A DNA stretch of 64,000 nucleotides from Salisapilia sapeloensis (GCA_023334545.1 JAADVB010000036.1:1-64000); one strand, 5' to 3'. Positions 42,001 through 52,937 are shown, counted from the stretch's first letter. The notes: a model not told the origin generated them from the letters alone. A program made the numbers and translations.

Positions 42001-42818
42001 ACGAACGATATGAGCAGCTAGCTCCTCTCTTTGGTAGTATCTTTTTCGCCACAAGCGTCGACGCTGCTGTTTCTACTAGATCCTTTGGTCACAAGAAACC
42101 GAACGCCTCCGAGGAGCATGCAGCATCTGATCAGGACCAGGAATGGATACGAAAGTGCCACAAACTCCCATTCAGTGGCTCCTTCCTCTTCAAAATCCTT
42201 TCGTCTTTCCTCCAATCAAAACAAACGCATGCGATAGACACGAGTATGATGCATTATGAGGAAGATGGAGAGCTGTTGGAACTCGTAAAGGAGAATATTG
42301 AAAAGAACGAAGCTATGGCCAAGGTCATTCATGTTGCGCCACACTCTGCGACGGCGCTAGGTAAGAGTGATCCGTTGGAGACACACGCCAAAGTCTTCAC
42401 GTGCGGGCATGTCTTTCCTAAACGTGTGTTTGAAGAAGAAGTCTTGCCGGAGTTTGATCGTCGAATGAACTCCCTGCCAGTAGCTCTGTTCACGACGAAG
42501 CAGTTACTCTTAAACGAGTTCAAACGCAGCATAGTACAAGCTCCATGTGCAATCTGCTGCTTTAATCATATTAGTCGGACGATCGAAGATGAGTTTGAGC
42601 TGAATGGCTTAGAAGAAGCTGATTTGAACGAGTCTCGATCCCAATCCCGACGATCGTCACTTCGCTTGAAGAAAGACGCTTCGGATTCTTTCTACTTTCT
42701 CCATCGCCAATCCCTCCATCACGCTTACTCGCTTTCAGATATCAAAGCGTCTTCCGGTCAAGAGGTCGATCGTGCTGGGGAGAACTTATGGCAATGGAAG
42801 GCACCGTCATTGAGCTAG
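39018..42818 (+). CDS. large beta-propeller plus helical plus RING-like protein, unknown
   Basis: Single exon, 1266 residues. I cannot name the family. The N-terminal 450 residues have propeller-like repeats (IQALEFSPEGDWLAALSSRK, RVTCCCWWRSLNGIDYCLIG, TVRVYSNFQWSLKREYQVPS) with a disordered Ser-rich insert. Residues about 500-1130 are helical and solenoid-like (LFKALCNQTLSLDNALSIGY, EVCELYLSVLLRLVYLQASD). The C-terminus has a zinc-site-like TCGHVFPKRVFEEEVLPEF followed by APCAICCFNHISR. This order (propeller, solenoid, atypical RING) recalls VPS8, VPS18 and VPS41-type tethering proteins or coat-like regulators; that link is inference. It is intronless, like VPS18. The ATG at 39018 is the first in frame after upstream stops. 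Confidence 0.82.
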   Translation: MATSNELFRVENLVSVRDSGLHMDAMAERTYEGKQVLAMSLSRTMAEGHSLSVDNSDRMDNLLLVRSIEEDNTPRIWRFPVRTTKKQQKNGWAERIQALEFSPEGDWLAALSSRKNRLHLIPVTELIGRQRRRLLHADACRNASSASTMSSELLNVEPSVMTTQMAAYLRPSNEAGGVNGARYQSQVAGDKEQMSTLEFSIGLGRVTCCCWWRSLNGIDYCLIGGSECLVSFVNVKENTEECRCELQNAGEVLTIQLLSEKFRRESRTTMLVKTRDEHQAIRYYRVVLEKKQVVEPPSSTSMQASPQQSRKSMLSHASPRRSLDDTYVSTSPSVASPSNFERRASRMPPLSHQKPQYVIKTFPEHFLQDLDFRPQRILKQSPSVRLLAVNSMLSSESSLTSYDQTTRTVRVYSNFQWSLKREYQVPSLSTSADEQVTDVDLAYTSSDLILLRGQCSESGTNVSTWLSLPSRKAADDEDDTARIVHHLRLRDDEEVQHVIQTTKKVTQQKDHAPEEGEEEVVYLVQTKHNVYECRPQWSRLALFKALCNQTLSLDNALSIGYALGTDMASLCQVVAETLCSRLLSSPSTNSESMLKWIRDLFQSSRAFPSAAIEQLTAIDGSRFAIEYARSVVESPSLSFDFGSLERQRVSFLLIELVLNEQLRRDSVRAAPFVPPSKQLGEDDVGFLEQPDVWLDRFLQENDDYATEGVVDLLLSHHQLARAISVSSRRDQVHNVLQKIIDRGLAAFASEDAIDILLQDGKSELLTLPESRTLLRSLSIDTQIRIMLAYTPSILQQRDWILRHLDAISDDHCRALLPTLHPTDASAEKPKLPTYDARHKYPDTSTSVYMEPRPEEVCELYLSVLLRLVYLQASDKSEAQKEVEDALKQFTGKYRPPVMIARCVDYKNWTAAAYIYQVHQEPVHAIESRLHGLDPSAGSQNAEEILALVQQHVLGLDENSEKTELVGRAILSRILVKWFELELPASDLETFVTESNERYEQLAPLFGSIFFATSVDAAVSTRSFGHKKPNASEEHAASDQDQEWIRKCHKLPFSGSFLFKILSSFLQSKQTHAIDTSMMHYEEDGELLELVKENIEKNEAMAKVIHVAPHSATALGKSDPLETHAKVFTCGHVFPKRVFEEEVLPEFDRRMNSLPVALFTTKQLLLNEFKRSIVQAPCAICCFNHISRTIEDEFELNGLEEADLNESRSQSRRSSLRLKKDASDSFYFLHRQSLHHAYSLSDIKASSGQEVDRAGENLWQWKAPSLS

Positions 42819-43012
42819 GTAGAGTGCTTCACACGACAAAGTTTATACGTTTCCAGTCTTTCAATTCCGTATATTCCGAGTTTAGCGTTGTGACTACGCA
42901 CGAGGGTATATACTCTAGAGCTAGCTTCAATGTACTTCGCATTTCTTAATCATCGCAAGTTAAACATAATATCGCTACGGTGTCTCGAGAGCATAGACAA
43001 GTTGCCAAGGGA

Positions 43013-43675
43013 TCATAGCTTTGGTAGAACCATCTTGTAGACAAAGCTCGAATCCAACGCTCGATTACTCCCGCTATAGTGCCAACGGAGTTTCGTAACG
43101 TCCGGGCGAGTCTCCTTTCCGATCGAATAGAGACACCGGAAGAGGAGTGCAGCGTGAGTACGCATGGCCTGCAGAACTTCGGATGAAACGGGCTTGAGTC
43201 TGTCGTGGGACTCGAAGATACTATGGATACTGGCTGCGATGTGCTCTGGGTGTCCACCATCATATTCCGAGTTGCACACTCGGAGCATGTACGGAGCGTC
43301 TGGCCCTCCCATTTGCAAGATACCGACAAACTTGTCTGGATCCATCAAGATGAGATTCAGCACAACGTATCCTTGCAAGAGACTGTCGTAGATACCAGTG
43401 CTTCCACCCATGGAAACTTCATAGTCAATATTCCACACCGTTGGATCCAGTGAATTTCCCTCCTCATCCACAGGATCACGCGTGTCCGTCTCGCCAAACT
43501 CTTTTACCGCATCCGCGAGACAATTCGCAAAGTGCTTCACCTTTTTCTCATCCGCTTCGCTCATACTCCAATTCCGCGTGTAATCAACGTGACCATTGTG
43601 CCCATACGCAACAAACTTTGCGTACACTTTCCCAAGTGATTCCCACGGCAATCGATGTGCTAGATGCGTGCTCAT
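43013..43675 (-). CDS. hypothetical protein
   Basis: Single exon of 220 residues with clear coding character but no family I recognise. It begins MSTHLAHRLPWESLGKVYAK and has a Gly-rich middle (YEVSMGGSTGIYDSLLQGYV) and a C-terminal basic strand region (DVTKLRWHYSGSNRALDSSF). No signal peptide or membrane segment is visible. Its ATG lies 87 bases from the divergent DnaJ gene, so both likely use one promoter region. Confidence 0.75.
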   Translation of the reverse strand: MSTHLAHRLPWESLGKVYAKFVAYGHNGHVDYTRNWSMSEADEKKVKHFANCLADAVKEFGETDTRDPVDEEGNSLDPTVWNIDYEVSMGGSTGIYDSLLQGYVVLNLILMDPDKFVGILQMGGPDAPYMLRVCNSEYDGGHPEHIAASIHSIFESHDRLKPVSSEVLQAMRTHAALLFRCLYSIGKETRPDVTKLRWHYSGSNRALDSSFVYKMVLPKL

Positions 43676-43762
43676 CGTCTTACTGACGTCTCTGACGTAC
43701 TTGCTCCCTCCATCCCGAGTGATCGGTTACTATAGCTTCTCCTAGCTATACTATAGGTTATA

Positions 43763-45220
43763 ATGGTGAGAATATTCTCGATAGTCCCGAAAAGAAATGA
43801 TTGGCGTCACCGGCACTTCCTGAAAATCGAGACCATGACCATCGTTCGTCCGATCTTGGCAGCGACGGCAGTCGGGGCACGTACTGCCGGTCGTAAGCAC
43901 GTTATCCATAATGCAATTTTCTCTGGATCGAAATTGCAATCGAATAAACGTCTTCCAGCCATTGCAGCCACTTGGCAGCAAAAGTCAGACTTCCATAGCA
44001 CACCCGTTTCGCAGCAGTCGAAACGTGACTTTTATGAAGTCTTAGGCATTAATCGAGATGCTAGTAAGAACGAGATTAAGAAAAAGTACTATCAATTAGC
44101 GAAAAAGTATCATCCAGACGCGAATAAAGATGATCCGGATGCAGCGAAGAAATTCGCCGAAGCGACGGAAGCGTGGGAAGTGCTCGGAGATGAGGACAAA
44201 CGCAAAGCCTACGACTCCTTCGGACATGCTGGAGTCGATGGACAAGGTGGTGCAGGTGGATTCGGCGGTGGTGGAGGTTTCCAGGACTTTGAAGACATCT
44301 TTGGCGACTTTGCCAACATGTTTGGCGGTCAGCAAGGCTTTGGCGGCCGTGCTCGTCGGGCTGCCAACCAGCCACAGAGAGGTGCTGACTTGCAAGTGAA
44401 CGTGACAGTGAGCTTCATGGAAGCTGTGAACGGCACAACGCGTGACCTTCAGCTACAGTCGAATGAGGACTGTGATACGTGCAAGGGCTCTGGTGCCAAG
44501 CCCGGTACGAGCCGCAAGACGTGTCAGAACTGTAACGGCTCCGGTGTGGAAGTGATGCAGCAAGGTTTCTTTGCTGTCGAGACGCCGTGTCGACGATGCG
44601 GAGGAGAAGGATCGACACTCGAGTCGCCTTGTACGACGTGCCGTGGCGAAGGCACGGTCAAGAAGCCGCGACAGGTCGAGGTGAAGATCCCAGAGGGAGT
44701 CGATCAGGGCATGAACCTCCGATTGGCCCATCAGGGCGAGTCTGGACGTCGCGGGGGACCTTCGGGACACCTCTACGTCGGCATCAACGTCCAACCGGAT
44801 CCGTTCTTCAAGCGCCGTAAGACCGACGTTCTCGTGGATGTCCCCATCAGCATCGCGACGGCGGTCATGGGCGGTACTGTCGTGGTACCGACCTTGACGG
44901 GTGAAGTCGAGATGAAGGTGCCCAAGGGGACGCAGCCGGATACGGTGTTGCAGATGCGTGGCAAGGGCATTAAGGAGCTCAACTCGAATCTGCGTGGCTC
45001 GCAGTTGGTGACGCTGCAGATTCACGTTCCGAAGAACTTGACGCCTCGACAGGAAGAGCTGATGGAAGAGTTTAGGAAGGAAGAGGATGATAAGGCAGCA
45101 CAGGGAGACCGGACGTCCAAGCCACATACGTTTAGCGAGACGGTGAAGGAGACGGTGGATCGGATCAAGTCGTTCCTGCAGGGCAATGATAAAGACAAGG
45201 ACAAGGACAAGTCGTCGTAA
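43763..45220 (+). CDS. mitochondrial DnaJ/Hsp40 (DNAJA3/Mdj1 type)
   Basis: Co-chaperone that stimulates mitochondrial Hsp70. Single exon, 485 residues from the first ATG or 461 from the second (43835). The N-terminus is basic and free of acidic runs, as in matrix presequences. The J domain (about 87-150) has [20 protein letters not shown] and the HPD tripeptide in [12 protein letters not shown] Gly/Phe-rich linker ([20 protein letters not shown]) leads to four CxxCxGxG zinc repeats ([32 protein letters not shown]) and the C-terminal substrate-binding domain ([20 protein letters not shown]). The C-terminus ends in a Lys/Asp repeat. All functional residues are present. Confidence 0.95.
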   Translation: MVRIFSIVPKRNDWRHRHFLKIETMTIVRPILAATAVGARTAGRKHVIHNAIFSGSKLQSNKRLPAIAATWQQKSDFHSTPVSQQSKRDFYEVLGINRDASKNEIKKKYYQLAKKYHPDANKDDPDAAKKFAEATEAWEVLGDEDKRKAYDSFGHAGVDGQGGAGGFGGGGGFQDFEDIFGDFANMFGGQQGFGGRARRAANQPQRGADLQVNVTVSFMEAVNGTTRDLQLQSNEDCDTCKGSGAKPGTSRKTCQNCNGSGVEVMQQGFFAVETPCRRCGGEGSTLESPCTTCRGEGTVKKPRQVEVKIPEGVDQGMNLRLAHQGESGRRGGPSGHLYVGINVQPDPFFKRRKTDVLVDVPISIATAVMGGTVVVPTLTGEVEMKVPKGTQPDTVLQMRGKGIKELNSNLRGSQLVTLQIHVPKNLTPRQEELMEEFRKEEDDKAAQGDRTSKPHTFSETVKETVDRIKSFLQGNDKDKDKDKSS

Positions 45221-45437
45221 GTCACTGGGACGTTGTAGACGTTTATAAATATCCCTCGCAAGGCTACAAATACAGTTTTTGTTTCCCAAGTAGATTCGAG
45301 AGGACGAGTGCACCTCTTTAAGATACCTCATGCTTGTCAATCAGTTTGACTTGATCTTTGTATGGAAAGTAGACGAGTACTACTTTTTTTCCTTAGGAAG
45401 CTTTTGAACGCTGCGACGATAGACGTTTGCATACGAG

Positions 45438-46790
45438 ATGGAGTCTAGGCATACGTCGTCGACTGCTGAATTAGAGAAGCAGATTGCTGTGCTGAAAGAT
45501 GAAAATGCTCGGCTGCAGCGTCTCGCCACGAGCTCACAGCAGGCTGCTGCTCATAGCACTACGCGTCCATCCGACAGAGATGACGAACGATATGAACGTC
45601 AGATGCTCCTAGATGACTTTGGAATAGATGGGCAAACGAAGCTACGTGATTCGAACGTGCTTGTGGTCGGAGCTGGGGGACTGGGCTCTCCTGTCCTCAT
45701 GTATTTGACGTCCATGGGCGTCGAGTCGATCGGAGTAGTCGATCATGACTTCGTCGAGAGATCCAATCTCCATCGGCAAATCATTTACGACGACACGAGT
45801 ATCGGTCGGCTTAAAGTCGACGTTGCCAGACACCGCTTGAAGGCTCAGAGCCCACATCTGCAGTTAAAATCCTATCCAACTCGTCTTACAAGAGAGAATG
45901 CACTCGATATCATTAGCGATGGATATGATCTTGTGATAGACGCAACCGATAACCCACCCAGTCGTTATCTGATCAACGATGCTTGTGTGGCAACAGACAC
46001 ACCTCTTGTCTCGGGTAGTGCCATCGGCATAGAAGGACAAGTTACAGTCTTTACATACAACAGGTCCAAATGCCCTGATAGCATCCCATCAAGCGGTTGC
46101 TATCGATGCTTATATCCTGTCTCGACAGCTACGGCCGCTAGACCCAAGACCTGCACTGAAAGCGGCGTCATGGGTGTCGTACCTGGCATCATCGGATCAC
46201 TTCAGGCCATGGAAGCCGTAAAAGTACTCTCAGGTATGGGAAAACCGCTTGTAGGCGTTCAGTGCTTTTACGACGGCTACGACGGAAGTTTTCGACGGCT
46301 AAAACTTCCTCCACGACGTAAGTCTTGCATCGCTTGTGGCGATAACAAACTCTCATTCTCAGCTTTACAAGAATCTGCCTCCATGTCTTTCTGTCAAGGC
46401 GAGTCATCAACGTCAGCAGACGCTCTCGCGCCTGAGAATCGGATCTCAGCGCTAGGTTTCCATCGTTATGTACTAGAAAACTCTCCTAACAACGACTATG
46501 AACTCATTGATGTCCGTCCGGAAGCACAGTACCGATCCAAGCACTTTGCAAGTGCCAAGAACATACCTCTTCCTCACCTCTTACGTGCTTCCTCCGTCGA
46601 CAGCCTAGGAATACACAACGAAAACGATAGTGAGGATCAAAAACGACCTGTTTTCGTCCTCTGCCAACGAGGTGTAGCATCCGTCAGAGCAACCAAGTGG
46701 CTACTAGAGCACGGAATGACAAACGTAAAGAACGTAGAGGGAGGATACGCTGCATGCGCTGCATGGAGTTCGGGATTCTTATCGGAATAG
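45438..46790 (+). CDS. UBA4: UBA4/MOCS3 adenylyltransferase-sulfurtransferase
   Basis: Activates the ubiquitin-like sulfur carriers URM1 and MOCS2A by adenylation and thiocarboxylation, serving tRNA thiolation and molybdenum cofactor synthesis in the cytosol. Single exon, 450 residues. An N-terminal coiled coil (TAELEKQIAVLKDENARLQR) precedes the E1-like domain: RYERQMLLDDFGIDGQTKL, the nucleotide motif VLVVGAGGLGSPVLMYL, DFVERSNLHRQIIY, the zinc pairs CYRCLYP and CIACG, and the active-site Cys in KTCTESGVMGVVPGIIGSLQ. The rhodanese domain has YELIDVRPEAQYRSKHFA and the persulfide Cys in VFVLCQRGVASVRATKWL. Both domains are complete. Confidence 0.95.
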   Translation: MESRHTSSTAELEKQIAVLKDENARLQRLATSSQQAAAHSTTRPSDRDDERYERQMLLDDFGIDGQTKLRDSNVLVVGAGGLGSPVLMYLTSMGVESIGVVDHDFVERSNLHRQIIYDDTSIGRLKVDVARHRLKAQSPHLQLKSYPTRLTRENALDIISDGYDLVIDATDNPPSRYLINDACVATDTPLVSGSAIGIEGQVTVFTYNRSKCPDSIPSSGCYRCLYPVSTATAARPKTCTESGVMGVVPGIIGSLQAMEAVKVLSGMGKPLVGVQCFYDGYDGSFRRLKLPPRRKSCIACGDNKLSFSALQESASMSFCQGESSTSADALAPENRISALGFHRYVLENSPNNDYELIDVRPEAQYRSKHFASAKNIPLPHLLRASSVDSLGIHNENDSEDQKRPVFVLCQRGVASVRATKWLLEHGMTNVKNVEGGYAACAAWSSGFLSE

Positions 46791-46853
46791 CAAAGCTACC
46801 TAGTCGATTCAAAAAAAGGAAAAATGCAAAGCCACATTGTCAGGACAAGTCTC

Positions 46854-48948
46854 CTACTCGCTTTTCAATCCGTCGTTCATCGCACGATAGTCTACCGGCT
46901 TTCGATTCCGATACAAACGCGCATCCAGATTCACATCAGCCGGCACATTCGGTCTCTCCGCCACACCACTCTCTTCTTTGCTTCCTTCGCTATCCGATCC
47001 TTGCTTCACTCCAGATGACACACTGCTCTTTCGAGTGTACATCTCTCCATCATCGTCGCTATCGACTTGACTGGCAAACAGCAAGTAGTTGAGCTTTCGA
47101 TAATCCACTGGCGTCCGCTTACGCTTGCCAAATCGAGGCGACAGGTCGTCATTCGGAGAGTCAGTAGCTGTCTCTTCTAGACTACGCTTCGCCACCTTCT
47201 TTTCCAACCCGACACTAGCCTTGCTACTCTTCTCCTTGACACTACCTCCACTACTCTTCTTCACGCCAGCGCTAGATTCAACACCATTCGTCCCTTCTTC
47301 ACCACCGACAGCCATCTTCTCCGCCAACAACATCCCTCGCTTCATCCGTCGATGACTGATAATCTCTCGCGTCCCGTCGTCAAATAGAATGCACCACTCT
47401 CGCTTATTCGTAATGATCTTTCGACTATCCGGCGCAGGTGGCGTCGCTTCTTCCACGACGCGACCCATGCGCGTGACTGGATCCGACTTGGCTTTAATCC
47501 CCACCCGCTCGCCGATGAAATTTACATGCCGATACGGTCTCGCTGCACCATCAAGCTGCAGACCAGAGTGTTGCAATTCTCTACAGCACAAGCCTCGGAT
47601 GTCAGCTATAGGAATAGATAGAGGCATGGAAGGACGTACGTGGCAGTCTTCATGACACGCTTCTTAGCCTCTGGAGGCGTCAAAACCTTGGGCGCGATCT
47701 TCACAGGTTCCTGCGCATCCTCTTCCTCTTCACGCGTGTCGTCGTCACGATCACTCTCGACTTCCTCCTGCTCCTCGCCACTGTCCGAAGTCGGAGGTGA
47801 CTCGGACATGACAAAGTCCTCGTCATCTTCATCTTCCTCCGCCAGAGGCACTTGAGACTGCTTTAAAAATGAGTTCGAAGGACGACCACCAGCCTTCTTC
47901 TCCCCCTCTGGCTCCTGAACACTTGCCATCGCTCCTGCTAATTCAGGAAATACCTACTAGTAACTCAGTACGCGTCAAACAATACGACTTCCGATGTGAA
48001 CTACCTCATCTGGCGTCTCGTACATGGTGCCTAACGCATAATTTATCTTCTTAAGAGACTCGAACATGGCAGCACAGCCATGGCAGAACCAATCTTCTGT
48101 TCCAAACGGAATCTCGCGCGTGGACACTGGCGGATCGAGACATTGCTGATGGTAAGCTCGGAAACACGTCGGCTGGTCACAGATTAGAATGTCATTGTCC
48201 GATGTCGTGTTCGTGCTGCCACAAATGGAGCAAATGATCTCCTCTGGCGCGACGTGCGTCTTGCCTTGTTTCAATGGCTCAAGCTGCTTGTCCTTCGCAT
48301 GAAGCTCTTCGATCTCGCGCAAGTACTTGACCACGAGCTGCTTGATACTAGTCATTTTCTCATGCGTCTTAGCAAGTTCCTTCTCCGGTTTTAGCTTTTC
48401 CAAATTCGCACTGCGCCAGCCTTCCCCTTCGTATGCTTCCACGTACGCCAACAAGTACTTGAGACGCTTGACCTGTGTGTGTACCATGTCTAGCTTATTT
48501 ATGTCGCTAGTAGCTATAAGAATGAACGTACCTGAGTGTTCACCTTGGCTTCGAGTGCCTTATACATGGAAATGTCTTCCTGTGGCTTTGGCACCTGAAT
48601 AAGAGACGCTTTCACGGTGACCTTGAGACCAGTCACGACGGCCTCCTCGACCTTGTAGTGCTTCTCAGACTCCTTTTTGCCCCTGCCTTTGCCCTTTGGG
48701 CGTGGGAGTCGGACAGGAGCCTTGTCCTGCGGCCGACTCCCGCGTGGCACCACGGCTGGTGGCGTGGTCATTTCTTCGCTCCGATTGGTCTCGCAGCTGC
48801 TATACCTTCTGGATGGAAGCCGCGTTATAGTTTTATGTAGGTGTACGCTATCATCCGAAGCCTACCTCGAAGGAATAGACCTGGTCACTCGGCTACCATT
48901 GGCGTCGTTCGCGTCGGATGTCTTCGTAGCCATCTCGTGGTTCTCCAT
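46854..48948 (-). CDS. PHD-finger nuclear protein
   Basis: Probable chromatin reader. Five exons (48866-48948, 48532-48796, 48005-48472, 47640-47914, 46854-47580) give 605 residues. Basic stretches (RLPRPKGKGRGKKESEKHYK) and a coiled coil come first. A PHD finger follows: ICSICGSTNTTSDNDILICD, CFRAYHQQCLDPPV, and DWFCHGCAAMFESLKK, with the C4HC3 ligands present. Then comes a long acidic stretch and a Tudor- or chromo-like segment (RPYRHVNFIGERVGIKAKSD, WCILFDDGTREIISH), which may bind a methylated peptide. The C-terminus has two short motifs of the type PVDYRKLNYLLFASQ and KPVDYRAMNDGLKSE. The junction between exons 3 and 4 (near 47914-48005) has an alternative donor/acceptor pair, so a few residues there are uncertain. 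Confidence 0.85.
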
Positions 48949-49272
48949 TGTCAAGAATGATTTTAAGCAAGTTTCTCGATGATTTGTTTGTCGTCCGTAG
49001 CGTTTCCACGAAATGAACGCGATAGACTAGCTACAGACACTTAAAAGCGATCAAGGAGTGCAGAGACGACAAGGGATGGACGGAAGTCGATGCCGCCACA
49101 AAATGTCGAAATTAAATTCGATCTCGAGACGACGTAATTGGAAACCTTGGACACGTATCTCGATGAACGAATGCTTGCAGGAACTTACGAGTAGGATGTA
49201 TCGTAGTAGAAACAGATAAAATCTAAAGCTAGGTGTATTCTTACTTGCTTCCAAGTGTGGTTATTATACTTG
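48949..49272. other. intergenic
   Basis: About 320 bases between the start of the PHD-finger gene and the end of the zinc-finger gene. I see no coding signal. It should contain the promoter of the PHD-finger gene and the 3' end of its neighbour. Confidence 0.4.
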
Positions 49273-50364
49273 CTACGCTGCACCATGCACGACTTCTTGC
49301 AACTCGATCGTGTTCTTTGCCTTATGGTCTTTGGCCATGGCTGCCAAACGAATCCGGCTGCGCTCCACAGCGTGGATATGACGCACCTTTTCGAACGCTC
49401 GTAGCCACATCGATTGCTGTCGAGTATCACCTTCCGCAGTTTTCATCAACGCGAGATTCTCAATCGACATCCGTACTAAGTTTGACAAATGCTCTGCTTG
49501 TTCCCTTGCTTCCTTGAGTCTTGCAGTCGCATGGTTCATCTCCTTCTGAGCAATCTTGACGTCCTCAACAGAATGGCGTCGCCGAGAGTTGAGCTTCAAT
49601 GCTAGCGACTTGTTGTTCGGGAAACTCATGAATCGAGAACATTGCGAATACTCGTCGTACAGAAGACTCGCAGGGTCCACTTCATTCGCGTGAAGCTTTT
49701 GCAAGTGAAGGGATATAGTTCCATCAGCGCTCCGATCAGCAATCAGTCTCGCCAACAAGTACTTAACCTCCACTTCTATTGCCTGCTCCTGATTCTGCAG
49801 CATCTTGGATTCATGCAGTCCCAAGGCACCTTTCAGCTTTCGCAAATCCAACTGCACAGGAGGAATCGTCTACAATCGTAGGAAAGTATCAGACATAAGA
49901 GCCGTGAGAATAAAGACGCATCCGACCAACATACCAAATTCGTTTCTGGCATTGTACGCATCACAGTTGCTTGCTCCGTCTTCTCCGCTTCATCTTCATG
50001 GAAAGCGGAGATCGTGACGCAGTTGGCACCAATGTTTTCATCGATGCAAACTTCCAGCGTCTCGTTGATCCGCCAGAAGAGCTTGTTACCATCGTAGATT
50101 ACCGATCGCTGTCCTGCCCCGGTTGCAGATGATGGACGATTATACCCGTTCGTAGGATCTCCACCCAAGGCTGCTTTATGCAGAGGAGAGAAGTTGACAT
50201 GATCAATCAGTTTCTGCGCCGATCGCACGGAGATGTGGCAGACTTCGCTATGCGCATTCCAAAGTAAGTTACTAGTGGAAAGCCAACGATGGCAGTACGG
50301 CAAACCATGTAAAGCTAGGCTTTGGTGCTGCTGCTAGAGTCGTCTTCATAGAACGTTGGTCCAT
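49273..50364 (-). CDS. C2H2 zinc finger plus coiled-coil protein
   Basis: Exons 50306-50364, 49935-50247 and 49273-49869 give 322 residues. The first join creates FTCEVCHISVRSAQKLIDHV followed by NFSPLH, a single C2H2-type finger; the first Cys codon is split by the intron. A beta-rich middle (SVIYDGNKLFWRINETLEVC) and a helical C-terminal half (IEVEVKYLLARLIADRSADG, AQKEMNHATARLKEAREQAE) follow. I do not recognise a named family; an RNA- or DNA-associated role is a guess from the finger. It lies 108 bases downstream-to-upstream from NSUN2, on the same strand. Confidence 0.78.
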
Positions 50365-50471
50365 TCCGGATGAGAAACAGCAGTAACAAGTAGACTCAAA
50401 GGGTCAAATGTGGTCTTATGAGCAGCTTCGTCTATATTCAGCAGATGCTGTCCGTTTCAACGGAACTATTC

Positions 50472-52832
50472 CTACTCCTGCTTCTCTCCATCACGCGCAG
50501 CCCTCGCCGCATCCTTCTCTTCCTTGTTCTTCATAATGGCGTTATGCGTATCTTCACTATAAAGCTGCAGCTCCTTCATCGCAGACAATAGGACGGTGAT
50601 GTCAGCCTTGTTCGTCATCACATTCACCGAGTTGCGTCCACGCCAGATGACGACATTCATTAACCGCTTCCTACAGTACCTCCATCAGTGACACGCATCA
50701 ACATGATAAAGCTAAACAACGTACTCAATCTCCGTTTGCCCTTCCTGACGAAGACAGCAGGCGATGCTACCGACAGAAGACTCCTGTAGCAACTTCTCCG
50801 TGTCAGGGGCAAAGTCATCAAAGTCGAGCAACTGCCCTTGACGCTCCAGCATCATCTGGAACTCGTCACGACTCACCGTCGTGAATCGACTGCGCATGAA
50901 CGGCAGCAAGTGCGGCAGTCCTGCTTGGCACAAACGGAAGTTGCGATCACCGTCGCTTGTCATCGTACGCTCAAACATCTTGATGCCAGTGTACACGACG
51001 ATGGCTCCACCAGCCTTCATGCGTTCGAGCATCGGCAGCGTGATACTCTCCGACACGAACGTAATGCTCTTCGAGTCGCCTTCTCGAACCAGCAATTGGC
51101 TCGTAGAGAAGTCGTCACTGACGTCATAGAACGGTTGGAGCTGACTCCAGTGCTCCGATGGGAAAGACACGTAGTCGTACTCGGTGTTCTTCTGGCGTCT
51201 GCTTCCAGAACGCTTATTAGACGCCTCTTTCGACTCCTGTTCAACAGCAGCACTCTCCTCCGTCGGCTCTTCCTTGGTATCTTCTACAGCTGGAGTCTCG
51301 GCAGGCTTCTCCTCTTCCTTTGACTCCACTTCCGATGCCGTCTGCGCTTCCTTTGCATCCTCTGAAGGCTTGTTCTTCTTCGCCTTCGTCTCCACCTTTA
51401 GCTCCGGCGTCGGTGCCGTCTTCTTGATCAAACAGATAAAAAATCCACCCGTGTCCTATCCAAACACATGAGCTACTAGTAACCACTATACATCCGAAGC
51501 ATCAAGTACCTGGTCATGAGGAAGACAACGCATGCATCTATCCAAATGGAAGCTTTGTGCCTCTTCTTCCGTCGGTGGGAACATGGACGGAGTGAGTTTA
51601 TTCTTCTGACGCTTGGACATTTCTTCCTTCGTCTGGACTTGATCCACAGACGTAAAGGTAGTCATATTCGAGTTCATGACCGTCCAGTTCGAGATACCAG
51701 GTCGACGTTTAAGCAAGGGAATCGTTTGCGAAACATCCACAAGCTCCAAAGCACCATTACCCCATCTCAATAACTCCGCTACGATCGCTTCGTTCTCAAG
51801 CGGATTGAACGTACAAGTCGAGTAGCACATGTACCCTCCAACCTTGAGTAACGACGCACCACGCTTGACAATATCTTTTTGCAACGGATGGAGGGACATG
51901 CCGTTCTTGGCATCCCAATTTCGCCAAATGATCGGGTTCTTACGCAACGTACCGTCACCACTGCAAGGCGCATCACAGAGCACACGGTCGTAATAACCTA
52001 GGCTCTCATCCTGCGCATCTCCTGGGAATGGAAGTCGCTGAGCTTCTTGGCACGTCACGACGAGAGCAGGGGATCCGATACGTTTCGATTGGTGCACGAG
52101 CATGTAGCTACGCTTGAGGTCGACATCATTCGCAACGACCATACCCGTCGGTGTACGTCCAGTCGCTAGTTCCTCTGCATGTAGCGCCTCCAGTAGCTGA
52201 GACGTCTTGGATCCTGGCGCGGCACACATGTCCAGCACACGATGGTGTGGCTGAACATCTAGGACAAGAGGTGGGATCATACTGACAGCCTCCTGACGCG
52301 TGATGCTGCCACTGTCCGAGATTTCCACAAGCCATTTCTGGAACTGCGAGAGGATCGGGAGTTTCCGGATCTTGCGCCTCTCGACCGACCATTGGAAACC
52401 CTTACGATCGGGGTACCATGGCATCTCACTAATTGGAGCCACTTGCTCTCCATCAACCTCTAGACCTTGGAACTTGAATTCGTTCTCAATACGCTCTCGG
52501 ATTCTAACTACACCGTCAGATCATGCTTTTAGAGTCAATGTGAAGAACCTACTTTTCAGCAAATGCGCAAGTGTTGTTGATACGGAACGTCGTTGGCAGA
52601 GGTTTGGCTAATGCCGCCATAAAGTCCTCCCACTCGTCCTCTGGAACGATATTCTGACTCTACTCAATATGAGCTTCTAGCCTCCCATACAGCACATATA
52701 GGCACGAACCTTGTAGTACTCGACGAACTTGTCATTCGTATACACCCAATCACTAAATCCTCGACTCTCTCCATCCGGTTTACTCTTCTTCGCCCCCTTC
52801 CGGCCATGCTGTCTCCTCGGTCGCTTCCCCAT
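50472..52832 (-). CDS. NSUN2: tRNA (cytosine-5) methyltransferase, NSUN2/Trm4 type
   Basis: Nuclear enzyme that makes 5-methylcytosine in tRNAs. Five exons (52710-52832, 52553-52659, 51510-52503, 50725-51455, 50472-50670) give 717 residues, the usual size. A Lys/Arg-rich N-terminus (KRPRRQHGRKGAKKSK) is a nuclear or RNA-binding signal. Catalytic core: MPWYPDRKGFQWSVERRKIR, the SAM motif VLDMCAAPGSKTSQLLEAL, the motif IV Cys in CDAPCSGDGTLRKNP, and the nucleophile in MCYSTCTFNPLENEAIVAEL. DQDTGGFFICLIKK at the exon 3-4 join is strongly conserved in NSUN2. After an acidic Glu-rich linker comes the NSUN2 C-terminal domain (FRLCQAGLPHLLPFMRSRF). Confidence 0.95.
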
Positions 52833-52937
52833 GTCTGCGGATGATGGCCAACAGTTTTATCTTTGAATTTGTATGTAAAAACAAATCTTGAAGGGTTGTA
52901 TGAAGTAAAAGTACTGGATTGTAAATAGAATGAAACA

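Noticed and set aside
44076-45340. Minus-strand frame of 295 residues opposite the DnaJ gene
   Set aside because: It mirrors the Gly- and Cys-rich codons of DnaJ; composition is Arg/Leu/His-rich with no domain.
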